From Monomorium pharaonis (taxonomy: Eukaryota > Arthropoda > Insecta > Hymenoptera > Formicidae), in assembly GCF_013373865.1 (NCBI RefSeq), contig NC_050475.1, positions 1,069,001 through 1,133,000 on the forward strand: 64,000 bases of DNA, written 5' to 3'. Each line of letters opens with the position of its first letter. Position 1 is the first letter of the stretch. A program made the position numbers and the translations under genes. Shown here one piece after another: positions 50,440 through 63,614 of this stretch. The notes under the pieces were generated by a model, which saw only the letters and a program-made list of their open reading frames with translations, made no database searches and was not told where the DNA came from.

Positions 50440-52376
50440 TTCTGTTCGACCCCCAACTGATGGCACTTCGTCAAGGCCGTTGATACCTCTACCTCCTGGT
50501 TAACGAGCATCCCGAAGCGTAAATCTCCCCTCTTTTTCTCTTTCTTTCTTGACATAACTCTCTCTTTCTCTGTCGACGAACACGACGAGCATCGTCAACT
50601 GGCTTTCCTTTCGATGCCAATGTTTTCGTCACTGATTCGCAACAATTTTAACGACCTTCGATTAATGACTAGCGAAACAGCAACGCAAACGTTACACGCT
50701 TATATCCGGTAACGTTGTCTACATGCCTTTCTAAAAAAAAAACGCGAATTTATTCGATTTTTTCCAACTCTAATTAAATTACAATATCTCAAATCAATTA
50801 AAGGAGCATTATATTCCAAAGGTAATATTTCGATAGTGTATGTATGTTATACGTACATACACATCTGACATATTTCTCTTGAATTTTTCCTTTATTTCCC
50901 TTTGTGACAACTTCCAACCGCTCGCATTGGGGGTTGAAACATCGTCGCGTCGCGCGTCATTCATCTTTCTACGTATTGAGAAACAGGAATTACATTCCAG
51001 AATTTACGTCTACCATCTAACGAGAGGTCTTGCAAAGATTTGCGAGAACAAGATTCGTGGATCGATGGAACGGAACACGTACAAATTCAAGGATCTATGG
51101 AGCTCTATGCTCAACGACTACCAATTTGATCTAACGTACGAATACAGCTGTTCGCTAATTGTTAGCTACCAACCGTAAGCCGATCTGGACACAATCCACG
51201 TAATCATTTTCCCTGTCGCGCAACCTTGCCATACATTGTATTCGATCACGTACCTAGGCAGGGAGAATTACGTAACAATCCGCGCCATTCTCGTTTACAT
51301 AATTCCAGTTGGGCAGATATCTCGGATATGGAGACAAGCGATAGGATTCAGCCCATCGTTCCATCAAGGCTGTTGTAAGTGATTTAGGATAGAAAAAAGA
51401 ATCAGATTCTTGTCGCCAATTTATGTTCTCGCTACAAAAATGTATTATCAAATTCATTTTTTACCTTTTAAGATGCAAAAAATTGTCGGTATTACTTCTC
51501 CTACATATATCATACTCATATATACTACATGTCCTAGTACCTAATTCACTTATATTCAATTTAATATATCTTCAGCATACATATCTTTAGCATTAAAATA
51601 AGTATTAACGCGAGTATTAATTTCAAATACATTTAAAATTTGAAAATAAATGACGATTAAATCGATTAGGAGGGTGATGTATTCCTGTGAAATATTTCCG
51701 ATTCGCGGAATCGTCGGGTATTCATCGCAAATCTGGTCGCGATTTTAGCATAACATTCTGGGTCACATACACACATACGCACGCATACCGATAATCTAGA
51801 TAGCTGACAATTTATGTAAGCCTCTTCAGCAAGTGAATCACGTACTCAAGGAAAGTGCGTCGAAACACATGGCCAATCAGACAGACTCCGAAACGAAACC
51901 CCGACATTCCATTAAAAATGATGGAATGTGTTGACGTCGCGTCAACGCGTCCGAACGGAAAAGAAAAATATCGCTGGATAAGAGGGATCTCCTCAAGTAC
52001 CTTCTAATAGTTTTTTCAACATCGACAGGGCGACAATCAATAGAAGAGTACGAATGGGACGAGAAAGAGATGCATGCGTCAAAAACCTTCTGATTATAGT
52101 TCTAGCGAGCAAACGGCGGCAATAATTGGAAACTCGAATCGTGCCCAGCCACATCGAAATCTCGCAACCTTGGAAGGTGTATCCTGTTTCTGATCGTACC
52201 CCACAATGATACGGCAAAAACAAATCTTCTATCTGGCGATAGTTTGCATATAACATCCATTCGAGGACAGATGTCGATCATTAATCTCAGATCGTCTTCT
52301 ATCCCTTTGTTCTCTTCACAAAGAAATATACCGATCGGAAGAGAGATTCTTTGCGCAGAAACGCGCGTAATTATAT

Positions 52377-52442
<66 letters not shown>

Positions 52443-53150
52443 ACTTATGTATCTCTTCAAAAAAGAATAAAGGAATGATTTTTAAATTACGGAATCGCAT
52501 GTGTAAATGATTCTTCGTAGGAAATAAAATATAAAGAGATAGACAAATAAATGTTACAACTCTGAAAGAAACAAGGATGAGATAGGTTTTAGAGGTAGAG
52601 AAAACAATTAATTCTCTCTTCATAATTTAAAAAGCAAAAGAATTGTAAAGATGTCACAACGATTGCATTTTTGCATTTTCGCATAATGTAACACTGATAT
52701 AATTTTGGAAATTTTTTGAAAGAAAGATTTAGATTACGCATTCAAGTTCTGCATAAGAAAAATGCTCGATGATGACAACACACTTACAACAGTCTTAAAT
52801 CAGACTTGCGTTATCGACTCATACATGTCGACTTTTGTCTATCCAAACAGAATAATTAATTATCAATTTTGTACATTTCTATGGTGCAGTTGCAATATTA
52901 AAATATTATTATTTGTACATAATATAACACGAGAAAAAAAATTGTATATTTCACAGTAAGACAAAATCTATTAGGGAGCGTAGTATTCGAGTGATTATTA
53001 AAATGCAGCACGATCTAAAAATGGTGGCGACCATTGCGTGGCGATCGATCATAATAAATTATTCCGAATGTGCCCCCGCATTCAAGTTGTACAACATTGA
53101 ATTTTAGTCACGGTGGGAGAAACTTTTTGTGTAATAGAAGGTACGATGTA
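50440..53150. other. Intergenic region between divergent cuticular genes 2 and 3
   Basis: No gene is supported. It includes moderately GC-rich patches at 50860-51460 and 51830-52360, a TA tract at 52378-52432 and adjacent small hairpins at 51905-51946. As the shared upstream region of two head-to-head cuticular genes it may hold common regulatory sites. Confidence 0.5.
52378..52440. repeat. (AT)n then (GT)n microsatellite
   Basis: About 27 AT units followed by a few GT units. Confidence 0.9.
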
Positions 53151-53152
53151 TG

Positions 53153-53192
53153 TATAAAAGACACTGAAGCAATCGAGAATAGGTATCACAGT
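53153..53192 (+). promoter_or_regulatory. TATA plus initiator of cuticular gene 3
   Basis: TATAAAAG at 53153-53160 and TCACAGT at 53186-53192 (initiator A 53188), 35 nt apart and about 40 nt before the ATG. Confidence 0.6.
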
Positions 53193-53225
53193 TTTCGCAG
53201 CGAGACAATCACTACCGCAGTTAAA

Positions 53226-53482
53226 ATGGTGACTAAAATTTTGGTAAGTTTTCGTGAGGAATTTAATATCCGCTATAAATATAAATATTATATTATTTAT
53301 GTTTGTTGTCCTATATAATATTTTATAATAACAAATAAAAAAAATTTCTTTCAATTAACAAGTAATTCTCTAAATTTTACATACGCATCTTTTTCTTAAT
53401 ATCGAATAATAAAGAAATGCTTTTTTTAATTTAAATAGACATTTTCCAACTAATTTTAATACATACATATTCCTCTCTCCTA

Positions 53483-53534
<52 letters not shown>

Positions 53535-53826
53535 TTTCTATTAATTAGAATATCCAAAATTAATTTGCTTCAATTATTTGAAGATTCTCGTGGGTGCTCT
53601 AGTAGCCGTCTGCTCCGGAGGAGCGATACCAGCAATTCCAGCTATTCCAGCGGCAGTGCCAGCGTCTGCGGCTCTGACAGTGGGAACCTATGCTACGAGT
53701 TACAGTGCACATGCCGTCAATCATGCCATAGCTGCCCCATATGTAGCGGCTGCACCATTGACTTACTCCGTTTATCACGCTTTGCCGGCCACATATTCCG
53801 CTCCTATCATTGCCGGAAGACGTTAA
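53226..53826 (+). CDS. Small secreted Ala-rich cuticular-type protein 3
   Basis: Coding exons 53226-53243 (MVTKIL, then GTAAGT) and 53584-53826, 86 aa. The spliced start MVTKILILVGALVAVCSGGA is a signal peptide. The mature part has AIPAIPAIPAAVPA repeats, then YSAHAVNHAIAAPYVAAAPL and a TYSAPIIAGRR end, echoing cuticular gene 2. The acceptor is AAG rather than CAG and is weaker, but the phase and the resulting signal peptide support it. It lies head to head with gene 2. Likely a structural cuticle component, by inference. Confidence 0.7.
53486..53530. repeat. (TA)n microsatellite in intron of cuticular gene 3
   Basis: About 22 TA units shortly upstream of the acceptor site. Confidence 0.9.
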
Positions 53827-56402
53827 AAACTACATGAAACTGATCTCTATTCGTACAACAAATCTGGCAAATTCTAATTAAAAACTGCTATATTATTATC
53901 ATACACTGTGTTATTATCATACACTTTTTTGAAAGTTTTTTCTTTACGTTGTAAATATAGTACACCGATGTATGTCGTGATTTTTTATTCATCTATTTCC
54001 CATCCTAAGTACGAACCCTAATTTTTTGTAATAACTTTTAATCAAGTCTCACAAAACGATATAATTTTTTGATTGCTTTTTCCAAAATCTTTTATTCTTG
54101 TGGATTCCTTTGTAAAAAAGGATAACTGGATAAAAAAAATACGTCTCTATGCTTCATTGCCATATTCTATTAATATAACTTACAATATTTATGTCGATAA
54201 ACCTGATACAAATATAGTCTGTGCCACATTTTGTACTCGTAAACATTTCTTTTGAATTTTTCTTTTTGTCATGTACACGCACATATGTATATGTGTATAT
54301 ATTTATATATATATTTATACCTTAATAGATGTATCCTGTTTGTTGTCCTTACATTATGCACAATGTACAAACTATGATAAATAAAAAAGCGCAAGCGCGA
54401 ATATATTATAAATATAAAAATTGACGCAATAAAAATAAAAATAAAATGGTAACTATTCTTAATGGCAGAAGCATTATAAAAAAAATCTATGTAAAAGAGA
54501 TTAACAAAATATCATAAAACTTTCCGCGCACGAATGCACGAGTAAAGCGTAGTTATATAACGAAAAGTATGGCAAAAGTGACACAGGCAACATTATGCGC
54601 GTTGCCTACTTCCCTTCTCTTCCTTTTTTATTCGCTATATTCTGCTAAAAGTTGCGTGTATACAATATAATATATAACAATAAGCGCCTTTCGATTTGGC
54701 ACAAAAGTTACAATATTTTTAGATCTTTGGTTTCGATAAATAGTTAGAGAGAGTAAATCCAGAAACTTCTGGAAGCGATAAGAAAATTAACATGTTTTTA
54801 CGCGAGCTTGTAAATTGCGTTCATGTGTATTGCGTAAAACATGCCCCTCCCCTCCCTCTCTCTCTCTCTCTCTCTTTCTCTTTCTCTCTCTCTGTACGTG
54901 TGTGCGTGCGTGCGCGCGTGTACTTATCGTGTGCACGCACGCACGTATCGCACACGCATACATATCCCCCCCTTTTTTAGAAACACAATCGCTGTCGCGT
55001 GTATGTTTTTTAAACATAAATTTTTAAAGTTTATGTAAAAGAAACGCAATAATTGGAGCTTTATAAAATAGAGCTTGTAATATTGCATTTTACTTCAATA
55101 ACAGAATACGTTAATATCACTAATATTCCTCGCTAAATTAATCGGCAAGAAAACGCAAAATTTTTAACAAAATTCGTACAAATTTGCATTTACATCAAAA
55201 TATATATATTTGGACGAACGATTTGCGATAGCTGAAATACTTGTACCTTAGCTAAGGTTGCCTTTGCTAATTCAATATAATGACTAGAATAAAAACAAAC
55301 GTTACAATCTGTTATCACCATGCAGAGATACTTATAGCTACTGCATTAGGCATCTTGATAATTTCGCAAATACGTATTAGAGCATCCCAGATAATATATA
55401 AAGTCATTTTATAAACAATTTGCAATTAAAAGAATATGTTATTTAAATAAAACTTATTACAAGTTATTAAAATATTGCTAGTGCATTTTTTAAATTCTCC
55501 TTTTTCTCTTTTTAAGAAAAAATTCAAATTTAATTTCTCAATCTCTAATAGTATAATTTTTGCAAGAAATGTTACTCTGGGATGCTACTTTTATCACCAA
55601 AGCCACGTTAAAGTATTTCTTGGTGACATATAGGTTCGAAATAGTGGAATATAAGCTAAGAGGTAAATAACATCTTAATATTTTTAATTATCACGGACGT
55701 GGCACTGGATCAGGTGTAATTGTTTTTTCTCCCCTCCCCATCCTTACTCATCAACCCACTCACTCACTCACTGACTCACTCATTCACTTCCGCCCTCCCC
55801 TCTTCATTCCATAAATAATCACGCATCACACATCATATATGCTTGCATAGCTTAGAGAAGGACAAATAATAAATAATTTAACAACTATTATAATTGTGAA
55901 TAAATAAACTTCCCTCGAGGGATTATTCGATTATTCTGAAATAGATTTTCCTACGTAAAATCTTGTTCTACTTGATTTTGTTTAAAAAAATAACATCTGT
56001 TTTGAATGTCGTGAATGTATCATGTACACTTTTGTGCATTTATCACGTTAAATGACAGTGTTATGACTATCTGTCGTACGGTATTATTGATTTTTTCATT
56101 GTCTCCTTAAGTCTCGAAAAGCTTTGTTTTTTCTTTAATTTTTATCATGCGCGTCAAAATTTTCGTTATCACCGACTCAAGTATTAAACTGATCACGAGA
56201 ATAAAATATAACTTTGCGCTATTTTTAATAACGTGCAAAAATGGCAGTTCCGTCGCGATATAAAAACATAATGTACATTTAAATAATTAACGATTTTTTA
56301 ATAAAACTCATTCAGAGTAAAAATAATAAAACAAAGATCAGGATTCGAAGACATCCAAAACAAAAGTTGCCCAGAAGATGTTGACTACAAAACGTCATGG
56401 CA
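53827..56402. other. AT-rich spacer
   Basis: No gene found. CT and CpG/GT tracts lie at 54857-54960, CACT-type repeats at 55757-55790, and a short inverted-repeat element at 55381-55586. Confidence 0.55.
55381..55586. mobile_element. Short element with 11-bp inverted ends
   Basis: AGCATCCCAGA at the left and TCTGGGATGCT at the right bound about 206 bp of AT-rich noncoding sequence. A CCCAGATA word also occurs near 17598. The call is tentative. Confidence 0.4.
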
Positions 56403-56408
56403 TTTATT
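56403..56408 (-). terminator. Possible polyadenylation signal close to the PRDM stop codon
   Basis: AATAAA on the minus strand only about 9 nt beyond the stop codon at 56417-56419; the real 3' end may lie further downstream. Confidence 0.2.
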
Positions 56409-56416
56409 AATGACGA

Positions 56417-59400
56417 TCAATAATAACCGGGATAATGATGATATCCGGATCTTGGAGGATGATACGGGGCCGGACTTACGGGATAACTGGGATTATACCC
56501 AGACAAAGGAGGTGGAGGCGGCGATAGCATTCGGCCTTCGCCAGTATCAGATACAGCCACGTGCGTAGTCGAGCCGACGGGTTGCGGACTGGTGATGACA
56601 CGAGTACCTGAACCATGCAGATGATGCGATCTAGAAAGACTCAGATCGACACTATGCCTGCCGCCAGGAGTAAGATCCAAGCTGACCACTCGTACAACCT
56701 CGTTGTGTGGATAAGGTGGCGGTGGCGGAGGTGGCGACATAGAATAACTGCTCGTTCTACTGAGATCCACGCTTTGCCGTTCGCCAATGTCGTACAGATG
56801 GTGATGATGATAACGGGTGTTTTGCATCTGGGCGCCAAAACTGTGGTGGAAACCTCGTGCCGACATATCTAAACCCTGAAGCTCATTACTATTGAGTACC
56901 AATGGCTCAAAGTTGGATCTCTCACGAGTGAAATCCTGTTCAAGGGAATCGTACTTATAGGACGTCGATAAATCTAACTGTAACGCTTTCTCCTTTACCG
57001 ACAGGCTAAGATTCTGCGCCACCGAGTCGCCCTCATCGCTCGACAGATTATCCGTCGGTACCTGATGATGATGATGATGATGATGGTGATGATGATGCAC
57101 ATCCTGATAACGGTGATTCGGCGTGGCCGACGGCGATACTAAGTCTTCTTGCTGCATGTGTATGTAATTTGGAGAAGAGACGCGCGGCAACTCTTCATGA
57201 TGCAAATACTGTTCGATATTGTGCGTTCGCGAGGTGTTGATGTAATCGACTGGTCGATGCAGATGATAATCTACGTGTAGGTGAGTAGGAGGCGAGTGTC
57301 GATCGTCTGGAGTTGGTGCGGGCGAAATCAGTTCCTCCTCTTGTTGTACAATGTAAGAGTCTAGCTGATTTGGTGACCGCGGCTGCGGTATCGGTGACTG
57401 CAGTTGACTCGAGATGGAATAGAGATTGGCCTCGCGATCGTTGTCCTCTAAGATAGGGCTGGACACTGTTCCTATATCTCGCTCAGCTGCATCTAGAGCC
57501 GCTTCAACCAGCAAACTCGCGTTCGCGCTCTCTGTTCTACTCCGGTATACGTTCAACCGCAATTTATTGCTCTCTATCAAACTTGGCGCGGTTGTGCTGT
57601 CGCGTGAGATCGCTTTCTCGCTACCGTTATCCTTTCGACCGTCTTCAAAATCATACATATCGGAAGACGGTGCCGAGACCGTCGGTAAATGAGCAGAGAT
57701 ATCGGATGTAGGCGTAGGCGGTGGATTGAATTCATTGGTCAGCCACTTTTTGCTGCCCTTACTCAGCGTCCTCGATGTGTTGTACAAATCAACCTCCGTT
57801 TGTCCATTCTCCATCATCGTCGCATCAAGCCCACTGGACAAGGATGTGGTTTGAGTAGATGGAGTTGAAACCTGAGACTCTTGCTGCTCCATCTTGTATT
57901 TTATCGTAGAATTTGCCTCGCTTTGTAATGAATCTACGATGACATTATGAGCAGAATTTGCCACCGCTGCCGCCGTCTGTGCCGATGCCAACACCGACAC
58001 CGATATTGAAATCGATATCGGTGCTGATGGCGATCCTGTGGTTGATTCCGCGGACGATATCGGAACTTGTGGAAGTGTCGGCGGCGCTGGTGGTGCCGGT
58101 GGTGCCGATGATGCCGGTACTGATACCGGTACTGGTGTAGATGCATCGACTTTTAAGCTGCTCTCTGAGCTGCAGTCGTCCAGAGACGGTAAACTGTTGC
58201 TATTGTCCTGCTGCACGAGAGAGTACACGATAACAGAAAAATTTTATTAAATATTAAATCTACATGTACACCACAACATGTGAGTACATATGATTATAAT
58301 AGTATAGTAATAAATTATAAAATAAATTCACCTGTGAATTTCTTCTGCTGGAGCGAATAATCCTTCCACAAGGCACGTCCTCAACGAGGCCCCCGCTATA
58401 CGCGTCAAAGGTATATGCCACAGATCTCTCGATCTTGGGCATCATTTCCTCTGTAAGACCGTGTACCTTCTTGTAATGAAACTGTAGACACTGTTTCGTG
58501 GTGAAAGCTGCCTTACAGCCGTTCTCTTTGCACCTAGTGGAGATAGAAAAAGAAAGAGAGAGAGAAAGAGAGAGAAAGAGCGCCATGCTTGAAAGTGGTA
58601 TGCTTATTGCGAGAAAAATAATGACAGTTAAGAAACTTACCTAAATGGTTTTACCCCGCTATGGGTCAGCATATGTATCTTCAAGTTGCTTTTGTTCTGA
58701 AACATTTTTCCACATCGATCGCACGTTGCTGCGGCAATAACGTCTTTGTGATGAACCTCTTTCATGTGTCGCTGTAGAGCCGCGCGAGAACCCAGGAGTT
58801 TCAAACACAATTTACATTGAAATTCCCTTAACACCTCAGCCATATCTACATAAAATTATATTGCGTGTAAATATAATGAGAAAAACAAAGATGCCAATGT
58901 ATTGCGATCAAAGGCGAATCGATTGCGTGCTATTACCGCTATGCATCCTCTTGATGTGTACTTTTAATTTTTGCGGTTGACAGAATTTACGACCACAGAA
59001 ATCGCATAATGGTCGCGCCCGATGTGGATTCTGTGAGCATCCATAGGTTCGATGCATTTCTAAGTAATTCAGCCTTAAAAAAAATTTTCTACAATACTGA
59101 CACTGATACGCGCCGCGACCTTCGTGCAACTCCGCTGCATGTTTCATAATATTATCTTTACCAAGCACCGTAGCGCCACAAACCTAAAAAAACGGAATAA
59201 TCCAAAAGTAGGCAATTTTTCATTTAAATATAATATGAAATAGTCAAGTATCAAATACCTTGCAGTGATATTTTCTTATCGTTAAACTGTAATTCATGTC
59301 ATGAAAGATACAGCAATGCAATCGATAATATATCGAGTGCGCAAAAATAAGATTGCATCCTCCACAATCTGAAAGTGATGCAAATGAGAGATTTCGTTAC

Positions 59401-62400
59401 AGAGATGTTGATGATTAGTCTAACAAAACGCACACAGAATTGTACACACGTACTCGTTTTATTGATTTTATTTTTTCTCGTCCAAGTGGAAGATTGCGAT
59501 TCAACCCAATAAGTAAGCTCCATCCCTGACACAATATTCTGAGTTGTAACAAAATACAGTTGGCCGTGCTTCGCAATTACCGCGATGTTTCTCTTCTCCT
59601 TTGTCTCAGCTGGTCTAATGTATCGAATCCAATTGCTTTTTAACGGATCTGTAGTACTAATATATGTACTCTTCCCATTATTATCTATCTAAAAAGAAAA
59701 AGATAAAAAAATTATTTTCGCAGAACAACAAACGGTTAATTAATTAATAACAGTAGATAAGATTAACTTAAAAATTCCAATGGATAAAAATAACAAAGGT
59801 ACCTCCCAAATGTGACGCATCGAAAAATCATCTGGAATGTCCATTTCTCTAACGGGTATGCCGACAAGAGGGCCAAACTTGGCAAATATCGGAATCGGGT
59901 CCTTGGCGTAGACGCCGAGACCGTGATCAGTATTGGTCATTCTCAATTCAAGACAGTCGGGGAGAGAATCTCTGGCATATAAAGGCCGATCCATCTCTAC
60001 TACTAGCTGCTTTTCCTCCCTTTGCACCTTTGGCTTAGCTTTGCATTGTTCTTGTTGGCTGGACGCTAGCGATTCGTCATCCGACTCGAAGCCGTCGTAA
60101 GCTAATCTACCATAACCTTCCGACATTGGATCATCCGATGTAATGGCTTTCATTATCTCTGTGTTCCCCTTGTGCTTGCCTAACCAGTTCTCGTAGGAGA
60201 GTGCGTCAGCTACGGTGTACTGCGACGTCGTCAAAGGACATGCGTCCTGCAAATGACGACAATTACATTCCTGACAGAGTTTGATTTTAATTGCAAGTCT
60301 TTGCGGCTCCGACGTGACGTCGTCGGTACCATGGGGGCCATCGGAGCCATCGGGAGCATCGGGATCATCGGTGCGACCATCGGGAACACCGGGACCATTA
60401 AGGTCATCGGAACAGTCGTCATTCTCAGCGATTCTTCCGGATCCTGCCGTTGAAGATGGCAGCTCAGTGATCTTCGATGGACACTCGTTTCGTGCTTCCT
60501 CTCGCACGACGATACCGTCTTGCGGCGCTTTTCGTACATCGTGATGTTTTTTGCTTTTATGCTCATTAGTGTGCTTGTGCTTTCTTCGACGGTGTTTCAA
60601 TATCATCGCCTCATCTAAAGGATTGCTTTCAGCGAAATCTTTTGCGGAGTTATCTTCGATTTGCGCATCATGACGCGGACGTTTTCGTCTCCTTTTTACT
60701 TTGTGATCCTCTGTGTCCTTGGATTCGTACGATTCCGCACAACGTGGCATCAATCTGGCCTGGTCTTCTTTCTCAGATGCGTCTGCAGTAGCGGATACCT
60801 CGATCATATCATCGGTACTGGGTGCGGGATTCAATAAATATTCCACGTCTTTGTTTAACTCTTGAGTGTCATACACGTACTTCGGAAGAGACGACGCCGT
60901 GGTATCGTCAAAATGCAACTTAATTTTATTATCTCGTAAAGTATTCCTCGTCGAATCGCCAGGTATATCCGTTGCTTTTACTTTGCATTTGGTGTCGCTA
61001 CTCGTCGTGCTATTTACATCATTTCGAAATCTTATACTATCTACGTGATCAGTCTTGGTCGTAGAGGCTTCAACGTCTTTTGTGTCGATTTCAAAGCTCT
61101 CAATATCTAATTTTAATTTACCATCTAAATCACTGATTACAGTCGTTTCACGATTATTCGAACTTCTGCTGCTCTGTGTCAAACTATTCCGTGCATCTGG
61201 TACCGTCTCATTGATATCTTCCGATCTGTCTAGTCCAATAGAGCCGCTATCTTCGACGCCGTTTTTCAAATGTCGTCGTTTCTTCCGTTTGTCCTTGCGA
61301 TGCTTTGTCTTGTTCTTGTGATGCTTTGATTTTGAACTACGTCGCACGTGCAATTTGATCGCATTGTCTAGCACCTCTGACACGCTCTCACTTATCGTAC
61401 GGGCAGAAGGCATCTCGACCGTGTTCGACACGAAGTCTCGTTTCCTCGAACTTGTGCGAACAAATTGCTGCTGCTGTTCCACCTCTTCATCTTCTTTATT
61501 GGAGTTTTCAGTCTTGACAGCTTTCTTATCCTGCTTGCCATGATTACGATTTGCTTTCCAGTTCTCTGCCCCATTGCATTTACCCTGTTGCCTATAGGTA
61601 TATAAAAAGATTTAGATCAATATCAGAGTATGATTTCTTTGAATACGTTTTACATTTTTATTTGCATAAATTGCACGTTTTCAGAATTACACAAAATTGC
61701 GTCCAATGTCAATTTCGTTATATCAGATAAATCATGGAAATGAGAAATTGAGCAAATAAACCTTTAATCGTAGTTAAAGTTTTATTTTATTTTATTAAAA
61801 TACTACTCCAAAGTATAGTAATTATATATGAAGAATTAGTCTAACTGAAATGAATAAAATTGAAAAATTTTAACCACGGCCATTTCCGTCTGTGTAAAGA
61901 AAAAGAGTCAAATGCTTTTTGATCGAGATTTTAAAAACATGCGCCTTCCACAACCACAACGGTATCGATTCGCGTGACAAGTCACAGATCCTCCGGCATC
62001 AACCCCACACCGTGCGTACATCGCCCCCGCAAGATGGCGATTCGACGAAATGCATTCGGTGAGAGTAGGGGGAAGACCGAACGCGTGACAGGGAGGCTTT
62101 GTCGAGTAACTGCGGGTGGCTCGTGCGCGATGTCGACAGACGCGATACGAAATGCGACACGATGCGTTCGTTGCACGGCGTCGGACACGGCAAACGGCGA
62201 TCACAATCTCACAACGACGATGACAGCGGTGACACGCGTCACCGAAACCTACCTAGTGGTAGTGGTAGTGGTAGCGGATTCGGCGAGGTCCAGCAAGTAC
62301 ACTGCGACATCCTCGTCAGTCGTGAGACCAAGGCGTTTCTTCAGCGACAGCCAGCGTTTGCTATTCGTCACGCCGATATGTACGCTGCGAAAGTGTTTCG

Positions 62401-62548
62401 CTGCCGCCACTTCTGAGACGGTCGTCGCACCGGGCCGTGGCGGTTGTGGTGACTGCGGCGGCAGTAGTGGTTGATATTGTTGCCGCTGCTGTTGGATGCT
62501 TCTCGTGTTCCCCGACTCCTTTACATGCCGCGTGCTCCTTTTCGGCAT
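56417..62548 (-). CDS. PRDM-family PR/SET-domain zinc-finger protein
   Basis: Coding exons on the minus strand: 62548-62253, 61591-59803, 59688-59454, 59368-59259, 59183-58937, 58845-58641, 58533-58332, 58210-56417; phases agree, about 1625 aa. An N-terminal block (about 75-90; HIGVTNSKRWLSLKKRLGL) is followed by a long Lys/Asp/Ser-rich stretch. A CQECNCRHLQDACPL knuckle lies near residue 538. The PR domain (about 645-765) has LELRMTNTDHGLGVYAKD, FGPLVG, NWIRYIRPA and GMELTYWVES. Six or seven C2H2-type fingers follow (about 775-990; for example CDRCGKMFQNKSNLKIHMLTH split over exon 6). The tail of about 600 aa is Ser/Pro/His-rich with an 11-His run. PRDM proteins are nuclear regulators of transcription and histone methylation; which member this is remains open. 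The ATG at 62548 is the first in frame. Confidence 0.85.
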
Positions 62549-62549
62549 A

Positions 62550-63000
62550 ACTACATCGTACAAATCTCGGTTACGAGAAGCTACGATAAGAAACAAATCC
62601 GAATACGAAATCCCGCCGCGAAAGGACACCTCCGGACGGGAGGACGCGCACCGATATTATCCTATCCTCTTTATGCTCACCGCCGCCTGCCACCGCCACC
62701 GCCACCACCACTACCGCCTCCACCCACTCTCACCCACCCAGTCATCTCGCTCGCGCGCGCTCTCTCTCTCTCTCTCTCGTTCATGTTTCCCTCTTTGTTT
62801 CTCTTCCGAGTCGGCCATTCTATTTTATCGATTGCACGTTCGCGAGATGCAACGCGCAACGCTCCCCGCCAATCCCGCCATCCGCGATTCGACTCGAATC
62901 ATTCGACGCTGATTCTTTGTTTATAGTCGTTCTGGCGATTATATGTAATCGATACATTGATAGCAGAGAGAAACCTGAGAGCGGCCACCGCGACTTTTTT
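62550..63000 (-). promoter_or_regulatory. CpG-rich 5' leader and promoter region of the PRDM gene
   Basis: The region upstream of the PRDM ATG is GC-rich, without a TATA box, with GCC-type repeats near 62685-62720 and a GA/CT stretch at 62760-62780. This is compatible with a dispersed, GAGA-type promoter. No start site can be fixed from sequence. Confidence 0.35.
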
Positions 63001-63040
63001 CGTGCGACCGAAATTTGATTAGCATTAGCGTGGATGTAAA

Positions 63041-63172
63041 GCCCGTTCTACATTAATCGCAATCGCCAGTTGCAATTTGCAACACCCAATGACTGTCGAG
63101 CTTTAACTAGAAACTAAGCGCTTATTGGATGTCGCAAGTCGCAACTGGCTGCTTCCGATTAATGTAAAGGGC
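63041..63172. mobile_element. MITE (inverted ends GCCCGTTCTACATTAATCG)
   Basis: Left GCCCGTTCTACATTAATCG pairs with CGATTAATGTAAAGGGC at the right, continuing imperfectly inward to ACACCCAAT and ATTGGATGT. Noncoding centre. Confidence 0.65.
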
Positions 63173-63240
63173 CATCTAGAATGGAGAGTCATAGGTCGTA
63201 GCAGTAGTCGTAGAAAATGTCTCCACTTCGTATTGCTTTA

Positions 63241-63378
63241 TGCCCAGTCTACAATGAGTCGTTGGTCGTTGGTCGTAAGAAATTTAACCAATCACAGTTG
63301 ATCTTAGAGAAGAATAACCGAACATAATTGGTTAAATTTCTTACGACCAACGACCAACGACTCATTGTAGACTGGGCA
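63241..63378. mobile_element. MITE with about 52-bp perfect inverted repeats
   Basis: TGCCCAGTCTACAATGAGTC to TTAACCAAT on the left is repeated as its exact reverse complement on the right, with a spacer of about 35 nt. Arm identity looks complete by eye, so the insertion is probably young. Confidence 0.85.
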
Positions 63379-63475
63379 TTACTGTTTACAGCCTACAGCA
63401 GACATTGAGCCAATTCATTGCGTGCTTACGATGAGCGTTGGGGCATTCGGGATTAGTTTTTGGTCGCCTTTCTTT

Positions 63476-63596
63476 GGGTACGTTCCGTTTCACGCATGAT
63501 ACGCATGATGCATCGTTCATCCTTGTTGTTTGTCAAACGTTAAACAAGGATGAACAATGCATTATGCGCATCATGCGTTGAAACGGAACGCAGCCC
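63476..63596. mobile_element. MITE with about 50-bp inverted repeats
   Basis: GGGTACGTTCCGTTTCACGC on the left pairs with GCGTTGAAACGGAACGCAGC on the right and continues through TTCATCCTTGTT and AACAAGGATGAA. Noncoding. Confidence 0.75.
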
Positions 63597-63614
63597 TAGT
63601 CAAACATCGGTCGC

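Noticed and set aside
50840..51178. 112-codon plus-strand frame between cuticular genes
   Set aside because: No domain, signal or splice context; composition is mixed, so it is left as unsupported rather than excluded.
60231..61543. Frames on both strands inside PRDM exon 2
   Set aside because: Shadow frames of a long coding exon; repetitive Gly/Ile or Ser/Pro composition follows from the coding strand's codon bias.
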